Shown here: piece by piece, positions 17,589 through 26,181 of the stretch | How the letters are laid out: each line of letters starts with the position of its first letter | Numbering within the stretch: position 1 is the first letter of the stretch | Assembly: GCF_038006205.1 (NCBI RefSeq) | Contig: NZ_JBBOUU010000001.1 | Span: 1,552,001-1,616,000, forward strand | DNA length: 64,000 nt | Source of the DNA: Solibacillus sp. FSL R7-0668 | GTDB taxonomy: Bacteria > Bacillota > Bacilli > Bacillales_A > Planococcaceae | Direction: 5' to 3' | Notes under the pieces: generated by a model | What the model was told of the DNA's origin: nothing | Database searches by the model: none | What the model saw: the letters and a program-made list of their open reading frames with translations, nothing else | Translations under genes and position numbers: made by a program

Positions 17589-18176
17589 ATGGAATTAAAA
17601 CAAAATTCAAATCGATGTATGATTCTTTTGCATGAAATTTATGGAATCAATCAGCACATGCAGTATTATGCAAAGCTGTTATTTAAACAAAATTTTGATG
17701 TATATATCCCCAAATTAATAAATATAGAAGAGCCATTTCCTTATGAAGAGGAAGAACGAGCCTACCATCATTTTATAGAAAATAAAGGGTTTGAAAATGC
17801 CTATAATCAAGTAACGGCGATTATCGATGATTTATCAAAAAAATACAAAGAAGTCCATATAATAGGCTTTAGTGTTGGTGCAACCGTTGCGTGGCTTTGT
17901 AGTAATCATGAAAATGTACAAAGAGTTGTTGGCTTGTATGGGTCCCGTATTCGACAATATCTTGATATAATTCCGAAGTCTGATACCGTCTTAATTTATG
18001 GCGAGCATGAGCAGTCATTTGAGCCTAAAGATTTAAAACATAAGCTATCAAAGTACACTAATGTATTGGTGAAGATTGTAGAAGGGGAACATGGCTTTGC
18101 GGACCCGTACTCAACGGAATACAATAAAAGAAGTGCTGATAGTATATTAATATATTTAACCGATTATTCAGATTAA
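17589..18176 (+). CDS. Dienelactone hydrolase family protein
   Basis: 195 residues. HEIYGI (about 15-20) with its glutamate, GFSVGATVAWL with serine 95 as nucleophile, and EGEHGFADPYS with the catalytic histidine match the dienelactone hydrolase family. Classical members use cysteine at the elbow; here it is serine, as in many uncharacterised relatives. I start at the ATG at 17589, nine bases after AAAGGAGG; a GTG at 17580 overlaps that site. Follows the alpha/beta hydrolase by 91 bases. Confidence 0.82.
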   Translation: MELKQNSNRCMILLHEIYGINQHMQYYAKLLFKQNFDVYIPKLINIEEPFPYEEEERAYHHFIENKGFENAYNQVTAIIDDLSKKYKEVHIIGFSVGATVAWLCSNHENVQRVVGLYGSRIRQYLDIIPKSDTVLIYGEHEQSFEPKDLKHKLSKYTNVLVKIVEGEHGFADPYSTEYNKRSADSILIYLTDYSD

Positions 18177-18198
18177 AACGTTCCTAATACAGCGGAAC

Positions 18199-18240
18199 TT
18201 AAAAAAATCCCTTTTGAAGATAGATTGATCAAAAGGGGTT
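18199..18240 (-). terminator. Terminator, best read on the minus strand
   Basis: AATCCCTTTTGA (18206-18217) and TCAAAAGGGGTT (18229-18240) form a 12-bp stem with one G-U. On the minus strand seven T follow, so it can end the Nudix gene transcript; it also lies 30 bases past the plus-strand hydrolase. Confidence 0.7.
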
Positions 18241-18336
18241 CATAGTTAGTAGATTTTAGCTTAATTTTTATAAAAAGTTTGAGTCGCAAAAAGTTTGAGT
18301 ATTTTCTAGCTATGTTGTTAGTTAATAGCGACATTA

Positions 18337-18356
18337 ACGGATTGAACTTAAATCAG
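18337..18356 (+). repeat. Partial copy of the cyd-leader repeat
   Basis: GGATTGAACTTAAATCAG here matches, with one change, the word at 43447-43464 in front of the cytochrome bd genes. Only the head of that element is present. Confidence 0.35.
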
Positions 18357-18369
18357 CCTTTCATAACTG

Positions 18370-18831
18370 CTAATTATGTGACTTAATCATTCTGTTGTTT
18401 TGTTTAATCAAATCTAAAAGGTCTTCAGGAACAAGCCGTAATTCGCCGCTTTGAAACTTACTTATAGGCAATCGCCTAATTTTGAATATACTCCCGTCAT
18501 CTTCCTTACCTTCAAACACTTCCTTGGTATAAAAAGAGGTATCAACAAAGGCTGCATTATATACTTGTACAATCTCATGTCCTACTTCGCCGTTAAAAGT
18601 AAAGATATTTTCAACAGTTCCCAAATATTGAAGTTCAAAAATATCCGTTTCAATTTCTTCTTGTATTTCTCTTATTAATGCTTCGTCGCTTTTTTCTCCG
18701 TACTCAATGCCACCCCCTATAGGACGGTAAAAATACTCAACTTTTACTGGATCATAGCCCTCTGCAACAAGGATCGTATCGTCCTTTTGAAATATACAAA
18801 TAACCAGTGGTCGTATTCTTCCTTTTTTCAT
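18370..18831 (-). CDS. Nudix hydrolase
   Basis: 153 residues. The Nudix box GX5EX7REUXEEXGU is visible as GGIEYGEKSDEALIREIQEE at about residues 40-59; the last glycine of the consensus is replaced (EEIET). These enzymes split nucleoside diphosphates linked to another group, using magnesium bound by the box glutamates. The N-terminus RIRPLVICIFQKDD resembles ADP-ribose/phosphohydrolase-like members, but the substrate is not known. Single gene. Confidence 0.88.
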   Translation of the reverse strand: MKKGRIRPLVICIFQKDDTILVAEGYDPVKVEYFYRPIGGGIEYGEKSDEALIREIQEEIETDIFELQYLGTVENIFTFNGEVGHEIVQVYNAAFVDTSFYTKEVFEGKEDDGSIFKIRRLPISKFQSGELRLVPEDLLDLIKQNNRMIKSHN

Positions 18832-19011
18832 TGAAATCCTCCCAATCCTTAATTAATATCCTTTAGTTGTTTCGATTCAATTACGAATTAACCCTGCTTT
18901 GAGACAGAATCTTTAATCAAAAATTGTTTTAATAATCTCGCTTTTTCTAAAACTAGTTGGAGCGTGTTTGGGAAAGGCATTGTTGTAAATCGGTTACACA
19001 TTATAAATTTT

Positions 19012-19416
19012 CTAGATGCCTCTATTATTTCGTAATTCAATAATCGTTCCTTCAGGTGCTATTAATTTACAGAGTGCTCCATTTTCCACTTCGTAAATAA
19101 TTTCCCCATCTTTTTGTTTAAAATGAACGTTTAGTTTTTTCAAACGCTCAACTTCAAAAGGCAAATCTTCAACCCAAATGCAAAAATGGACAATCCCTTC
19201 ACTATTTGAATAAACAGGTTTTAAAACTTCATGTTGCTTTCCTGTTTGAAGTTCAATATAAAAATCTCCTAACTTTAACCAAGTATTATATGCACGCCCA
19301 TGAAAATTAGGCGTTTGTTGGACAATTTCAAAACCAAGAGCTTCAGTATAAAATTCAACAGTTTCTAAATAAGATTTTGTTTGTATACATAGATGATGTA
19401 TATAAGCATTTTTCAT
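19012..19416 (-). CDS. VOC (glyoxalase/bleomycin-resistance fold) protein
   Basis: 134 residues, one vicinal-oxygen-chelate module pair: IHHLCIQTKSYLETVEFY (about 6-23) with the first metal histidine, IVHFCIWVEDL in the middle with a second histidine, and EGTIIELRNNRG at the end with the glutamate. Members bind a divalent metal and act on glyoxal adducts or simply sequester drugs. GGAGTTAG precedes the ATG. Single gene, substrate unknown. Confidence 0.85.
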   Translation of the reverse strand: MKNAYIHHLCIQTKSYLETVEFYTEALGFEIVQQTPNFHGRAYNTWLKLGDFYIELQTGKQHEVLKPVYSNSEGIVHFCIWVEDLPFEVERLKKLNVHFKQKDGEIIYEVENGALCKLIAPEGTIIELRNNRGI

Positions 19417-19624
19417 AATTTTTCTAACTCCTTCTAATTTTTACATATTCAAATTTTCAATGCAATTATTATTACATAATTTAAGGATGGAATATATGGT
19501 TTGTGGATACTATTTTAATTGTCATTTCAGCTCAAGTTCTATTGCAAAAATAAACTTCATTTAGACAAGCCTACATGTATAATGGATAATAATAGTAAAA
19601 AATAGTTAATAAGGGGAGAATTAC

Positions 19625-20341
19625 GTGAAAACGATTGGCTTAATCGGTGGAATGAGTTGGGAATCCTCAGCTGTGTATTATCGTGTGATTAATGAGGAAG
19701 TAAAAAAATATTTAGGTGGGCTACACTCATCGAAATGTCTATTGGCGAGCGTTGATTTTGCGGAAATTGAGGCCTATCAAATGAAGGGGAATTGGAATTT
19801 AGCGGGACAATTATTAGGACAAACAGCAGAAAAGTTGCAGGCTGCTGGCGCAGATTTTATCGTTATTTGTACGAATACAATGCATAAAGTCGTACCAATG
19901 ATTGAGCAATATATTACCATTCCGATATTACATATTGCCGATGCGACAGCGGACACTATTTTGCAGGAAGGTTATGAAAAAATTGGTTTACTGGGGACAA
20001 AATTTACGATGGAGCAAGACTTTTATAAGGATTGCCTCATAGGAAAGGGCATTCAGCCAATCATCCCAACTGAAACTGAAAGAAATGAGGTACACCGCAT
20101 TATATATGAAGAGCTGTGCCTAGGAATGATTAAAGACGCATCACGAGACTTTTATTTGTCGGTGATTGAAAACCTTCAAAAGCAAGGTGCGCAGGGTATT
20201 ATTTTAGGATGTACAGAAATTGGCTTGTTGATTACCACGCAGCATACGAATTTGCCATTATTTGATACCACACTCATCCATGCACAGATGGCAGCGCTTG
20301 AATCAATAGAATCAATACACACAAGTAAACTTAAGAGGTAA
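19625..20341 (+). CDS. Aspartate/glutamate racemase family protein
   Basis: 238 residues. The N-terminus IGLIGGMSWESSAVYYR and the two cysteine motifs CTNTMH (C82) and GCTEIGLL (C196) are those of the cofactor-free two-base amino-acid racemases of the YgeA/RacX type. They swap the L and D forms of aspartate or other amino acids. GTG start with GGGGAGAA upstream. Single gene; the amino acid used is not visible. Confidence 0.9.
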   Translation: MKTIGLIGGMSWESSAVYYRVINEEVKKYLGGLHSSKCLLASVDFAEIEAYQMKGNWNLAGQLLGQTAEKLQAAGADFIVICTNTMHKVVPMIEQYITIPILHIADATADTILQEGYEKIGLLGTKFTMEQDFYKDCLIGKGIQPIIPTETERNEVHRIIYEELCLGMIKDASRDFYLSVIENLQKQGAQGIILGCTEIGLLITTQHTNLPLFDTTLIHAQMAALESIESIHTSKLKR

Positions 20342-20516
20342 TTGAATAAGCAGACATCTTTATTGAACTAACGTAGCATTACTTGTCTGATCTTTTATTT
20401 AATTAATTAGTTTTTCGTGACATTACATAAAAGCCACTAAACGAAGATTTGGGTGCATGATTTAATAAAATTCAGCACTATAATTAATAAAAAAGATACA
20501 GAAATTGGAGGATTGA

Positions 20517-21329
20517 ATGGAAAAAGACATTTTTGAAGCTATTGATGTAAGTAAAGAAATCGAAGGGAAAATGATTTTAAATAAAATAAGCTTCCAGTGT
20601 GAAGACTATACTACTATGGCTATCTGTGGGCAAAATGGTTCTGGTAAAAGTACATTATTAAAAGTCTTGGCAGGCATATATGAACCTACAAGTGGAAAAG
20701 TCAGAAGGGGAAAGAGGAAGGTAGGGTATGTACCAGAACACTTTCCGGAGAATTTACGATTTAAGCTCAAAGAATATTTGTTACTAACAGCGTCGTTTCA
20801 CGGTTTTTCTAAACAACATATTGAAACGGATCTTTTAGAATATATCAGAATTTTCGGTTTACAGCGATATGTAGACACGCCATTAAAACAATGTTCAAAG
20901 GGGACAAAACAAAAGGCAGGTTTAATTCAAGCGCTTATTATGAAGCCTGATATCCTTCTTTTAGACGAACCTCTAACTGGATTGGATAGCCCAACCCAGA
21001 ATCAATTAATAGATCTTCTGGAAAAGTTAAAAAAACAAGTAACTATCATTTTCACAACACATGAAGATAAGATGATTGAGAAATTGGCAGATAATATTTT
21101 TTATGTTGAATCTGGGGAGGTTTTAAGCTGTTTAAAACCACGAAATGTACAAAAGTCGATTAAGGTGAAATTTAATAATAAAGATATTTTTAAAGAGCTA
21201 AATTTCTATGATATTACATATGAAAGAAATACTGCTTTCATTACGGTAGACGCAGCTAAATCTGATGAATTACTCCTAGATTTATTAAATAAAAAATGCT
21301 CTATTTTAGAGGTAAATGAAAAGAGGTAA
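20517..21329 (+). CDS. ABC transporter ATP-binding protein
   Basis: 270 residues. Walker A GQNGSGKS (38-45), a variant signature CSKGTKQKAG, Walker B ILLLDEPLTGLD and switch histidine TTHED. It lacks LSGGQ proper, as in CcmA/YtrB-type exporters. The last 60 residues form a small extra domain. The permease gene starts two bases after its stop, so they form one transporter, most likely an exporter of unknown cargo. Confidence 0.88.
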   Translation: MEKDIFEAIDVSKEIEGKMILNKISFQCEDYTTMAICGQNGSGKSTLLKVLAGIYEPTSGKVRRGKRKVGYVPEHFPENLRFKLKEYLLLTASFHGFSKQHIETDLLEYIRIFGLQRYVDTPLKQCSKGTKQKAGLIQALIMKPDILLLDEPLTGLDSPTQNQLIDLLEKLKKQVTIIFTTHEDKMIEKLADNIFYVESGEVLSCLKPRNVQKSIKVKFNNKDIFKELNFYDITYERNTAFITVDAAKSDELLLDLLNKKCSILEVNEKR

Positions 21330-21331
21330 GT

Positions 21332-22036
21332 ATGACTGGGTTTATTCGTTATCAATTCATAAGTTATATTCGTTCTTTAAAAATGATTCCACCCATCACT
21401 GTTTTTTGCACATGGGTATTTGTACTGTATGCGTACAGTGGTGTTGCGATTTTAAGCAGCTACGCAGTCACAAGTTTTACGATGTATTTAGTGATGACTT
21501 GGTTGACGATGAGTGCTTTTTCAATTGAAGAAGAGAGTGAGAGGTACATATTGTTTGTCCAATTGGATAGCAAAAATCGTTATTTATGGGGCAAATGGAC
21601 GATTTGCTTAATTTTCGCAATCCTATTTATGGTTTTGGCCATTCTTTATCCGATCATGATGAACAGTTTTAAAGGAACGATCAGACCTATTCATTTAGGA
21701 CTTGCAATATATAGTCATTTCCTTTTAGCTTGGTTTGGCATTTTAGTAGGTACTTTTTTCTCCGTTACTTCATTTGCTACAAGAAAATATGCATGGCTAT
21801 CAGCGATGTTGGTGATTGTAGTTTCTATTTCTTATGAAGGACTAGTGGAAAAAATAAGTTTGCTTAAATGGGGACTTATCATATTTCCACCGGTAACGCA
21901 GGTGATTAATTATTCGAATGGAGACGAATCAATTCAAATAGGGCATGATTTTTGGTTACTTGCAATGTGGACATTTGTTTACTCGGTTCTTGGGGGAATC
22001 GTAGTTTGGCGGATGTTTTTAAGGAAGGAAAGGTAA
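21332..22036 (+). CDS. ABC-2-type permease
   Basis: 234 residues with about six membrane helices (roughly 15-35, 42-60, 88-110, 125-150, 155-175, 200-222). No family motif beyond this layout. It directly follows the ATPase gene and must be its membrane partner. The ribosome site lies inside the end of that gene (AAAAGAGG). Cargo unknown. Confidence 0.8.
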   Translation: MTGFIRYQFISYIRSLKMIPPITVFCTWVFVLYAYSGVAILSSYAVTSFTMYLVMTWLTMSAFSIEEESERYILFVQLDSKNRYLWGKWTICLIFAILFMVLAILYPIMMNSFKGTIRPIHLGLAIYSHFLLAWFGILVGTFFSVTSFATRKYAWLSAMLVIVVSISYEGLVEKISLLKWGLIIFPPVTQVINYSNGDESIQIGHDFWLLAMWTFVYSVLGGIVVWRMFLRKER

Positions 22037-22113
22037 TTTTTCAGAGCTACAATATGTTGCGTTTTAATTGAATACCTAAAATAGAATTAATCGTGAAAAA
22101 GGATGTTGATGGA

Positions 22114-22301
22114 ATGAATAAGCGCGGGGCAGGTGTTATCTTTATAGCAATAGCTGCTTTTTTGTTGCATCAAAATATAATAGTGCGGAAATCTTTGGTT
22201 CGGGTGTTTTGAGTTGGGATGAGTTCCTATTTCATGCAATGTTAAACTATGTTGGTTCAAGTATGTTCAGTATTATTGCATTAATAATAGGGGGAGCATG
22301 A
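22114..22301 (+). pseudogene. Small membrane protein, frameshifted
   Basis: ATG at 22114 gives MNKRGAGVIFIAIAAFLL, then leaves the frame. Adding one T to the six-T run at 22158-22163 restores FFVASKYNSAEIFGSG, GVLSWDEFLFHAMLNYVGSS and a second hydrophobic segment ending at 22301. The joined product of about 62 residues matches a small two-helix membrane protein type that I recall from Bacillales (function unknown). As read it is interrupted; a homopolymer error is possible. Confidence 0.55.
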
Positions 22302-22445
22302 AGAAATCACGATAAAAAACAGCAATCTAATAAATAATTATATATATCACGAGTTTCTGAGTGTCAATTTGTGGATTTGCTTTATTGTTAATATGTAGCT
22401 GGTTTGACAGTCATGGTTGATGTAAATTACGGAGGTCGGTGGAAA

Positions 22446-23054
22446 ATGATAATTAATTTGTTAATTAGCGCAATTTTTCAACTATTGCTTTTTTCGATAA
22501 TTCCATTCGTTTGGTGGGTAGTTACTGCAAAAAAAGAAACTAGCTATTTAACTTGGTTAGGAATTAAAAAAATAAAAATTAAAAGCAATCAAATTTTTAT
22601 GGCTTCATTTTTATTCGTTATTATCGTTTTGGTGATACCTGGTTATTTAGCGGTTGCTTTTTTTATAGATGAGTCGGCAATGGCAACCTCACAGTTTTCT
22701 GGTAAAGGTATTTCAGCAATTATTCCCGTTCTAATTTACGCCTTTTTGCAAACTGGACTATCAGAAGAGATATTTTTCCGAGGTTTTCTAACTAAAAGAT
22801 TAATAAATAGATTTGGTTTTCAACTCGGTAATTCTATACAAGGTATTCTATTTGGATTGATGCATGGTGCAATGTTTATGGTATTACTCAACCCATTAGA
22901 AATAATAATTATAATACTAATTACTGGAGTTGGGGGGTATTTACTTGGCTGGATAAATGAGAAACAATCAAACGGTTCAATAATTTCAAGTTGGCTAATA
23001 CACGGAATTGTTAATACTATCTCTTCATCATGGGCTTTATTTAATTTGTTGTGA
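22446..23054 (+). CDS. CPBP family intramembrane glutamic endopeptidase (Abi/CAAX-like)
   Basis: 202 residues with about six membrane helices. Motif 1 EEIFFRG (about 112-118, two glutamates and arginine), motif 2 FGLMHG, and motif 3 HGIVN near the C-terminus are the catalytic set of the CAAX/bacteriocin-processing family. Bacterial members mature or confer immunity to peptides, or have unknown roles. The ATG at 22446 is used because GGAGG lies ten bases upstream; the open frame extends 14 codons further without a ribosome site. Confidence 0.88.
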   Translation: MIINLLISAIFQLLLFSIIPFVWWVVTAKKETSYLTWLGIKKIKIKSNQIFMASFLFVIIVLVIPGYLAVAFFIDESAMATSQFSGKGISAIIPVLIYAFLQTGLSEEIFFRGFLTKRLINRFGFQLGNSIQGILFGLMHGAMFMVLLNPLEIIIIILITGVGGYLLGWINEKQSNGSIISSWLIHGIVNTISSSWALFNLL

Positions 23055-23826
23055 TGATACGTTTAAAAAGTACAGTCAACTTCTAGGGCCTTCGTATAAA
23101 AAATTCTACAAAGGATATAAAATATGCCTAAAAAGTTCCCTTATGAAAGTGAGAAATTCCACTTATTAACCAATTGAAGGAGGGCATTTTGGCTGTTTGT
23201 AATAGTAATGTTCCCAAAAGGTGTTTTGAGAAGCAAAACCTTTCGATAAAATATTACCTATCAGAAGAAGTTGAATTACCCAATTGAATGTTTGGGTGGT
23301 TGATTAAGGAATCAAATTAGAAGCCCGTATCTGTAATGTTCGCTATTATGAAGAGAATGACTATGATTCGATTAGAATGGGAAGCACAGAAAGCCACGAA
23401 TGTTAAGACTCGTGGCTTTTCCTACTAGCATTATTTATCCTGCTATTCATGCAGGAAACACCAACGCCTGATATATCTATATTTACACGATTACCGCTTT
23501 CTTTTTAATGTGCAAAAAATCATGTTTTTTAACATTGAAAATTCGCACTTATTGTTTGAAATAAAGCTTGATCAAAATTTTAATATAAAACATTGTATGA
23601 AGTTTCAGCTTCCAAAACGGATTAACTTTTCATAAAACCAGTAACTCCATGTAATTTAAATGCCGCCTCCTCAAATATTTTTGCCTTCGATTTTCTTCAA
23701 TAATCCCACACAACTAACTTTAATATTTCATCCAAGGTCTTTACATGAACAGATAGTTTCATCAATTTTTTGAGTTTTCATTTTTGTCTATTGAAAATAA
23801 ATGCTGAAAAATTTATTCAATTTATA
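23055..23826. other. Long intergenic stretch
   Basis: No intact gene in about 770 bases. A strong ribosome-site-like GAAGGAGGG at about 23175 is followed by no usable frame. A short frame ending near 23405 reads ICNVRYYEENDYDSIRMGS, which has the look of the end of an acetyltransferase (a FYEK-like block), so a lost GNAT gene is possible. A terminator follows it. The rest is AT-rich and shows nothing I can name. Confidence 0.35.
23390..23420 (+). terminator. Terminator hairpin in the 23-kb gap
   Basis: AAAGCCACGA (23390-23399) and TCGTGGCTTT (23410-23419) form a perfect stem with a ten-base loop, followed by a short T-run. It ends no intact gene, which supports the idea of a lost gene upstream. 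Confidence 0.65.
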
Positions 23827-23880
23827 TTGACAATAAATTATCGATTTGTATATATTGTATATAAAGTATATATACAATAT
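23827..23880 (+). promoter_or_regulatory. Promoter and operator of the YtrA-like operon
   Basis: TTGACA at 23827-23832 and TATATT at 23851-23856 are 18 bases apart. A perfect 11-bp inverted repeat, ATATTGTATAT (23852-23862) and ATATACAATAT (23870-23880), covers the -10 box and start point. The GntR gene begins 18 bases later. The layout fits repression of its own operon by the GntR protein. Confidence 0.8.
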
Positions 23881-23897
23881 GAATTGAGGAAGCATGC

Positions 23898-24275
23898 ATG
23901 CAAATTTTAATTTCACATAATTCAAAGGAACCAATTTATGAACAAATCGTACAGCAAATTAAGAAAGCCATTTTAGCAAATGACATTGCGGCTGGCTACG
24001 CTTTACCATCTATGCGTAACATGGCGAAGGATTTGGATGTAAGTGTCATCACAACAAAGCGGGCCTACGAAGAGCTTGAAAAGATGGGGCTCATTTATTC
24101 AGTTGTTGGGAAAGGCTCTTTTGTATCAGAGCAAAATAAGGAAATGATTTTAGAACGAAAACAAAAGGTGATTGAGGAGCAGCTAAGTCAGGCGATTGAA
24201 AATGGGAAAGAGATTGGCTTAAATTTAAATGAAATACAAGCGCTCGTCGCACTTTTATATGAGGAGAGGGAATAA
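23898..24275 (+). CDS. GntR family regulator, YtrA subfamily
   Basis: 125 residues: a GntR winged helix (PIYEQIVQQIKKAIL, then LPSMRNMAKDLDVSVITTKRAY) at about 10-75 and a short helical dimerisation tail, the size and form of YtrA proteins. These repress ABC-transporter operons and are relieved by cell-envelope stress in some Bacillus. It is the first gene of a four-gene unit; its stop overlaps the ATG of the ATPase by one base. A fitting inverted repeat lies over its promoter. Confidence 0.9.
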   Translation: MQILISHNSKEPIYEQIVQQIKKAILANDIAAGYALPSMRNMAKDLDVSVITTKRAYEELEKMGLIYSVVGKGSFVSEQNKEMILERKQKVIEEQLSQAIENGKEIGLNLNEIQALVALLYEERE

Positions 24276-25153
24276 TGGAATCAGTCATTAAATTAAATAA
24301 TGTCAGTAAACATTTTTCAGGTTTTGAAGTGAAGGATGTATCATTTGAAGTGAAAAAAGGCTTTGTTACAGGCTTTGTCGGTGCAAATGGCATGGGTAAA
24401 TCAACAACGATTAAGCTCATTATGAATCTTCTTCAGCCAGACAAAGGAGAAGTATCTGTATTTGGTTTAGATTATCAAACGCATGAGCGTGAGATTAAAC
24501 AACGTATTGGCTTTGTCTATGATGAACATGTCTTTTACGAAAATTTAACACTGCAAGAGATGAAAAAAATTATTGAGCCGGCCTACGATAATTGGGATGA
24601 AGGGATTTTTCAGCGCTATGTAGCTGAGTTTCAATTGCCGCTCAAGAAAAAGCTTAAAACGTTTTCGAAGGGCATGCAGATGAAAGCATCACTTGCAATT
24701 GCATTATCACATCACGCAGACTTAATTATTATGGATGAACCAACAGCAGGGCTAGACCCGGTATTTCGACGGGAATTGCTGAGCTTATTACGCACGATTG
24801 TGCAGGATAGTGAAAAAACGATTTTCTTCTCGACACATATCACATCTGATTTAGATCGCATTGCAGATTATATCGTATTTATTCATGAAGGACAGCTTAT
24901 CTTTACACAGGAATTTTATAAGCTGGAGCAGCAATATGTTCTTGTAAAAGGTGGCTTGGACTTACTGGATGCCGATACTAGAAAATCATTTATTGCGATT
25001 CAACAATCAAAACATGGGTTTGAGGGATTATCGGCTGACAAATCGGCTGTAATGGAGCTGTTTGGCGACTTGGCGATTTATGAGCCTGCAACGTTAGAAG
25101 ATATTTTATACTACACGAAGAAGGGGACGAAGGAAGTTGCTGAAACTTATTAA
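24275..25153 (+). CDS. ABC transporter ATP-binding protein (YtrB-like)
   Basis: 292 residues. Walker A GANGMGKS, signature FSKGMQMKAS (variant), Walker B LIIMDEPTAGLD and switch histidine STHIT. The C-terminal 70 residues form the small domain common in this exporter group. Overlaps both neighbours and is repressed, by inference, with them through the GntR protein. Cargo unknown. Confidence 0.9.
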   Translation: MESVIKLNNVSKHFSGFEVKDVSFEVKKGFVTGFVGANGMGKSTTIKLIMNLLQPDKGEVSVFGLDYQTHEREIKQRIGFVYDEHVFYENLTLQEMKKIIEPAYDNWDEGIFQRYVAEFQLPLKKKLKTFSKGMQMKASLAIALSHHADLIIMDEPTAGLDPVFRRELLSLLRTIVQDSEKTIFFSTHITSDLDRIADYIVFIHEGQLIFTQEFYKLEQQYVLVKGGLDLLDADTRKSFIAIQQSKHGFEGLSADKSAVMELFGDLAIYEPATLEDILYYTKKGTKEVAETY

Positions 25154-25748
25154 AAAGGATTTTTATATTCAAAAAATGGTTTGGCCATTTATGATTTTAG
25201 CCATTGCGGTTTATACTTTTGTGCAAGTATCACCACTATTTGTTGGAATTGTTTTTGGGATTGTGATGTCTGTTAATCTCTTTGCAATAGATGAAAAAAA
25301 GTCGGCACAATTATTGCTAAATTCCTTACCATTTACGCGGAAAGAAATTGTAAGCTCCAAATATATTGCCGCGTTTCTATATATTATGTGCATTATCGCC
25401 ACGATTAGCGTGTTGCATTTAATCGTAAATCAAGCCATTCCGAATATGTATCATTTACTTATGATTGGTATTATGAGCCTGTTGGCCGTTGCGATTTTTT
25501 ATCCGTTTGCCTATCGATTCAGCAGTAAATACTTTACGTTTTTATTTATCGGTATTTTTGCGGCCTACTTATTATGTGTTCGATTATTTATTCCGAATAT
25601 TAATGATCAAATTCGTGCGTTTGTTGGCTATTTATCAAGTGCCAGCCAGCCGATGATTTATGCGTATATTTTTGTAGGCACTGTTATTTTTTACAGTATC
25701 TCTTGGCTGCTTTCGATTCGTATTTATTCGAAAAAAGTGTTTGAATAG
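25137..25748 (+). CDS. ABC-2 transporter permease
   Basis: 203 residues with about six membrane helices. MLKLIKKDFYIQK at the start and LNSLPFTRKEIVSSKYIA near 60-77 are typical of ABC-2 permeases found with YtrA regulators. TTG start inside the end of the ATPase gene (17-base overlap), preceded by AAGGAAG. Pairs with that ATPase. Confidence 0.85.
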   Translation: MLKLIKKDFYIQKMVWPFMILAIAVYTFVQVSPLFVGIVFGIVMSVNLFAIDEKKSAQLLLNSLPFTRKEIVSSKYIAAFLYIMCIIATISVLHLIVNQAIPNMYHLLMIGIMSLLAVAIFYPFAYRFSSKYFTFLFIGIFAAYLLCVRLFIPNINDQIRAFVGYLSSASQPMIYAYIFVGTVIFYSISWLLSIRIYSKKVFE

Positions 25749-25759
25749 GGGGAATGAAC

Positions 25760-26056
25760 GTGAATAAAAATCAAAAAACCCCTTTTTATAATCGTACATG
25801 GTTTGTATCTATTGCCGTATTTTGCATTGTGCAGTTGCTATTCTTGTTTGTGGAAAAAACAGGTTGGATACCAAATGTAAGAGATTTTGACGGAAAGCTA
25901 TTAGGAAAAGTAACGGAATTTCACTTTTTTAAAGAATGGTTCCAGTTTTATGAAACGCAGTGGTTTAATCTATTTACAGTGTTTTCAGCATTATTTGTGA
26001 TACTTCAACTTGCGGCTAGCGCGGTGAAGGGGATTTCACTGAAGTGGAAGGGATAA
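25760..26056 (+). CDS. Small membrane protein of the YtrA-like operon
   Basis: 98 residues with two membrane helices (about 14-32 and 68-88) and an aromatic-rich extracellular loop (FHFFKEWFQFYETQWFN). The GTG at 25760 is seven bases after GGGGG; the ATG at 25754 overlaps that site. Eleven bases after the permease gene, so it belongs to the same unit. Function unknown; perhaps an accessory or sensing subunit. Confidence 0.7.
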   Translation: MNKNQKTPFYNRTWFVSIAVFCIVQLLFLFVEKTGWIPNVRDFDGKLLGKVTEFHFFKEWFQFYETQWFNLFTVFSALFVILQLAASAVKGISLKWKG

Positions 26057-26181
26057 TATTTGAACGAGGGCCTAGTTTGTAGATACTAGGCTCTTTGATT
26101 TGGAATATTAAGATAAATAGATTTCGAATATAGCTTTCGTAGTGTTATATTTGATCTATAGTATAAATCTGGAGGTGTATC

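Noticed and set aside
18278-18303. Direct repeat AAAAGTTTGAGT occurring twice about 16 bases apart
   Set aside because: Too short and isolated to assign a function; not symmetrical and not next to a promoter.
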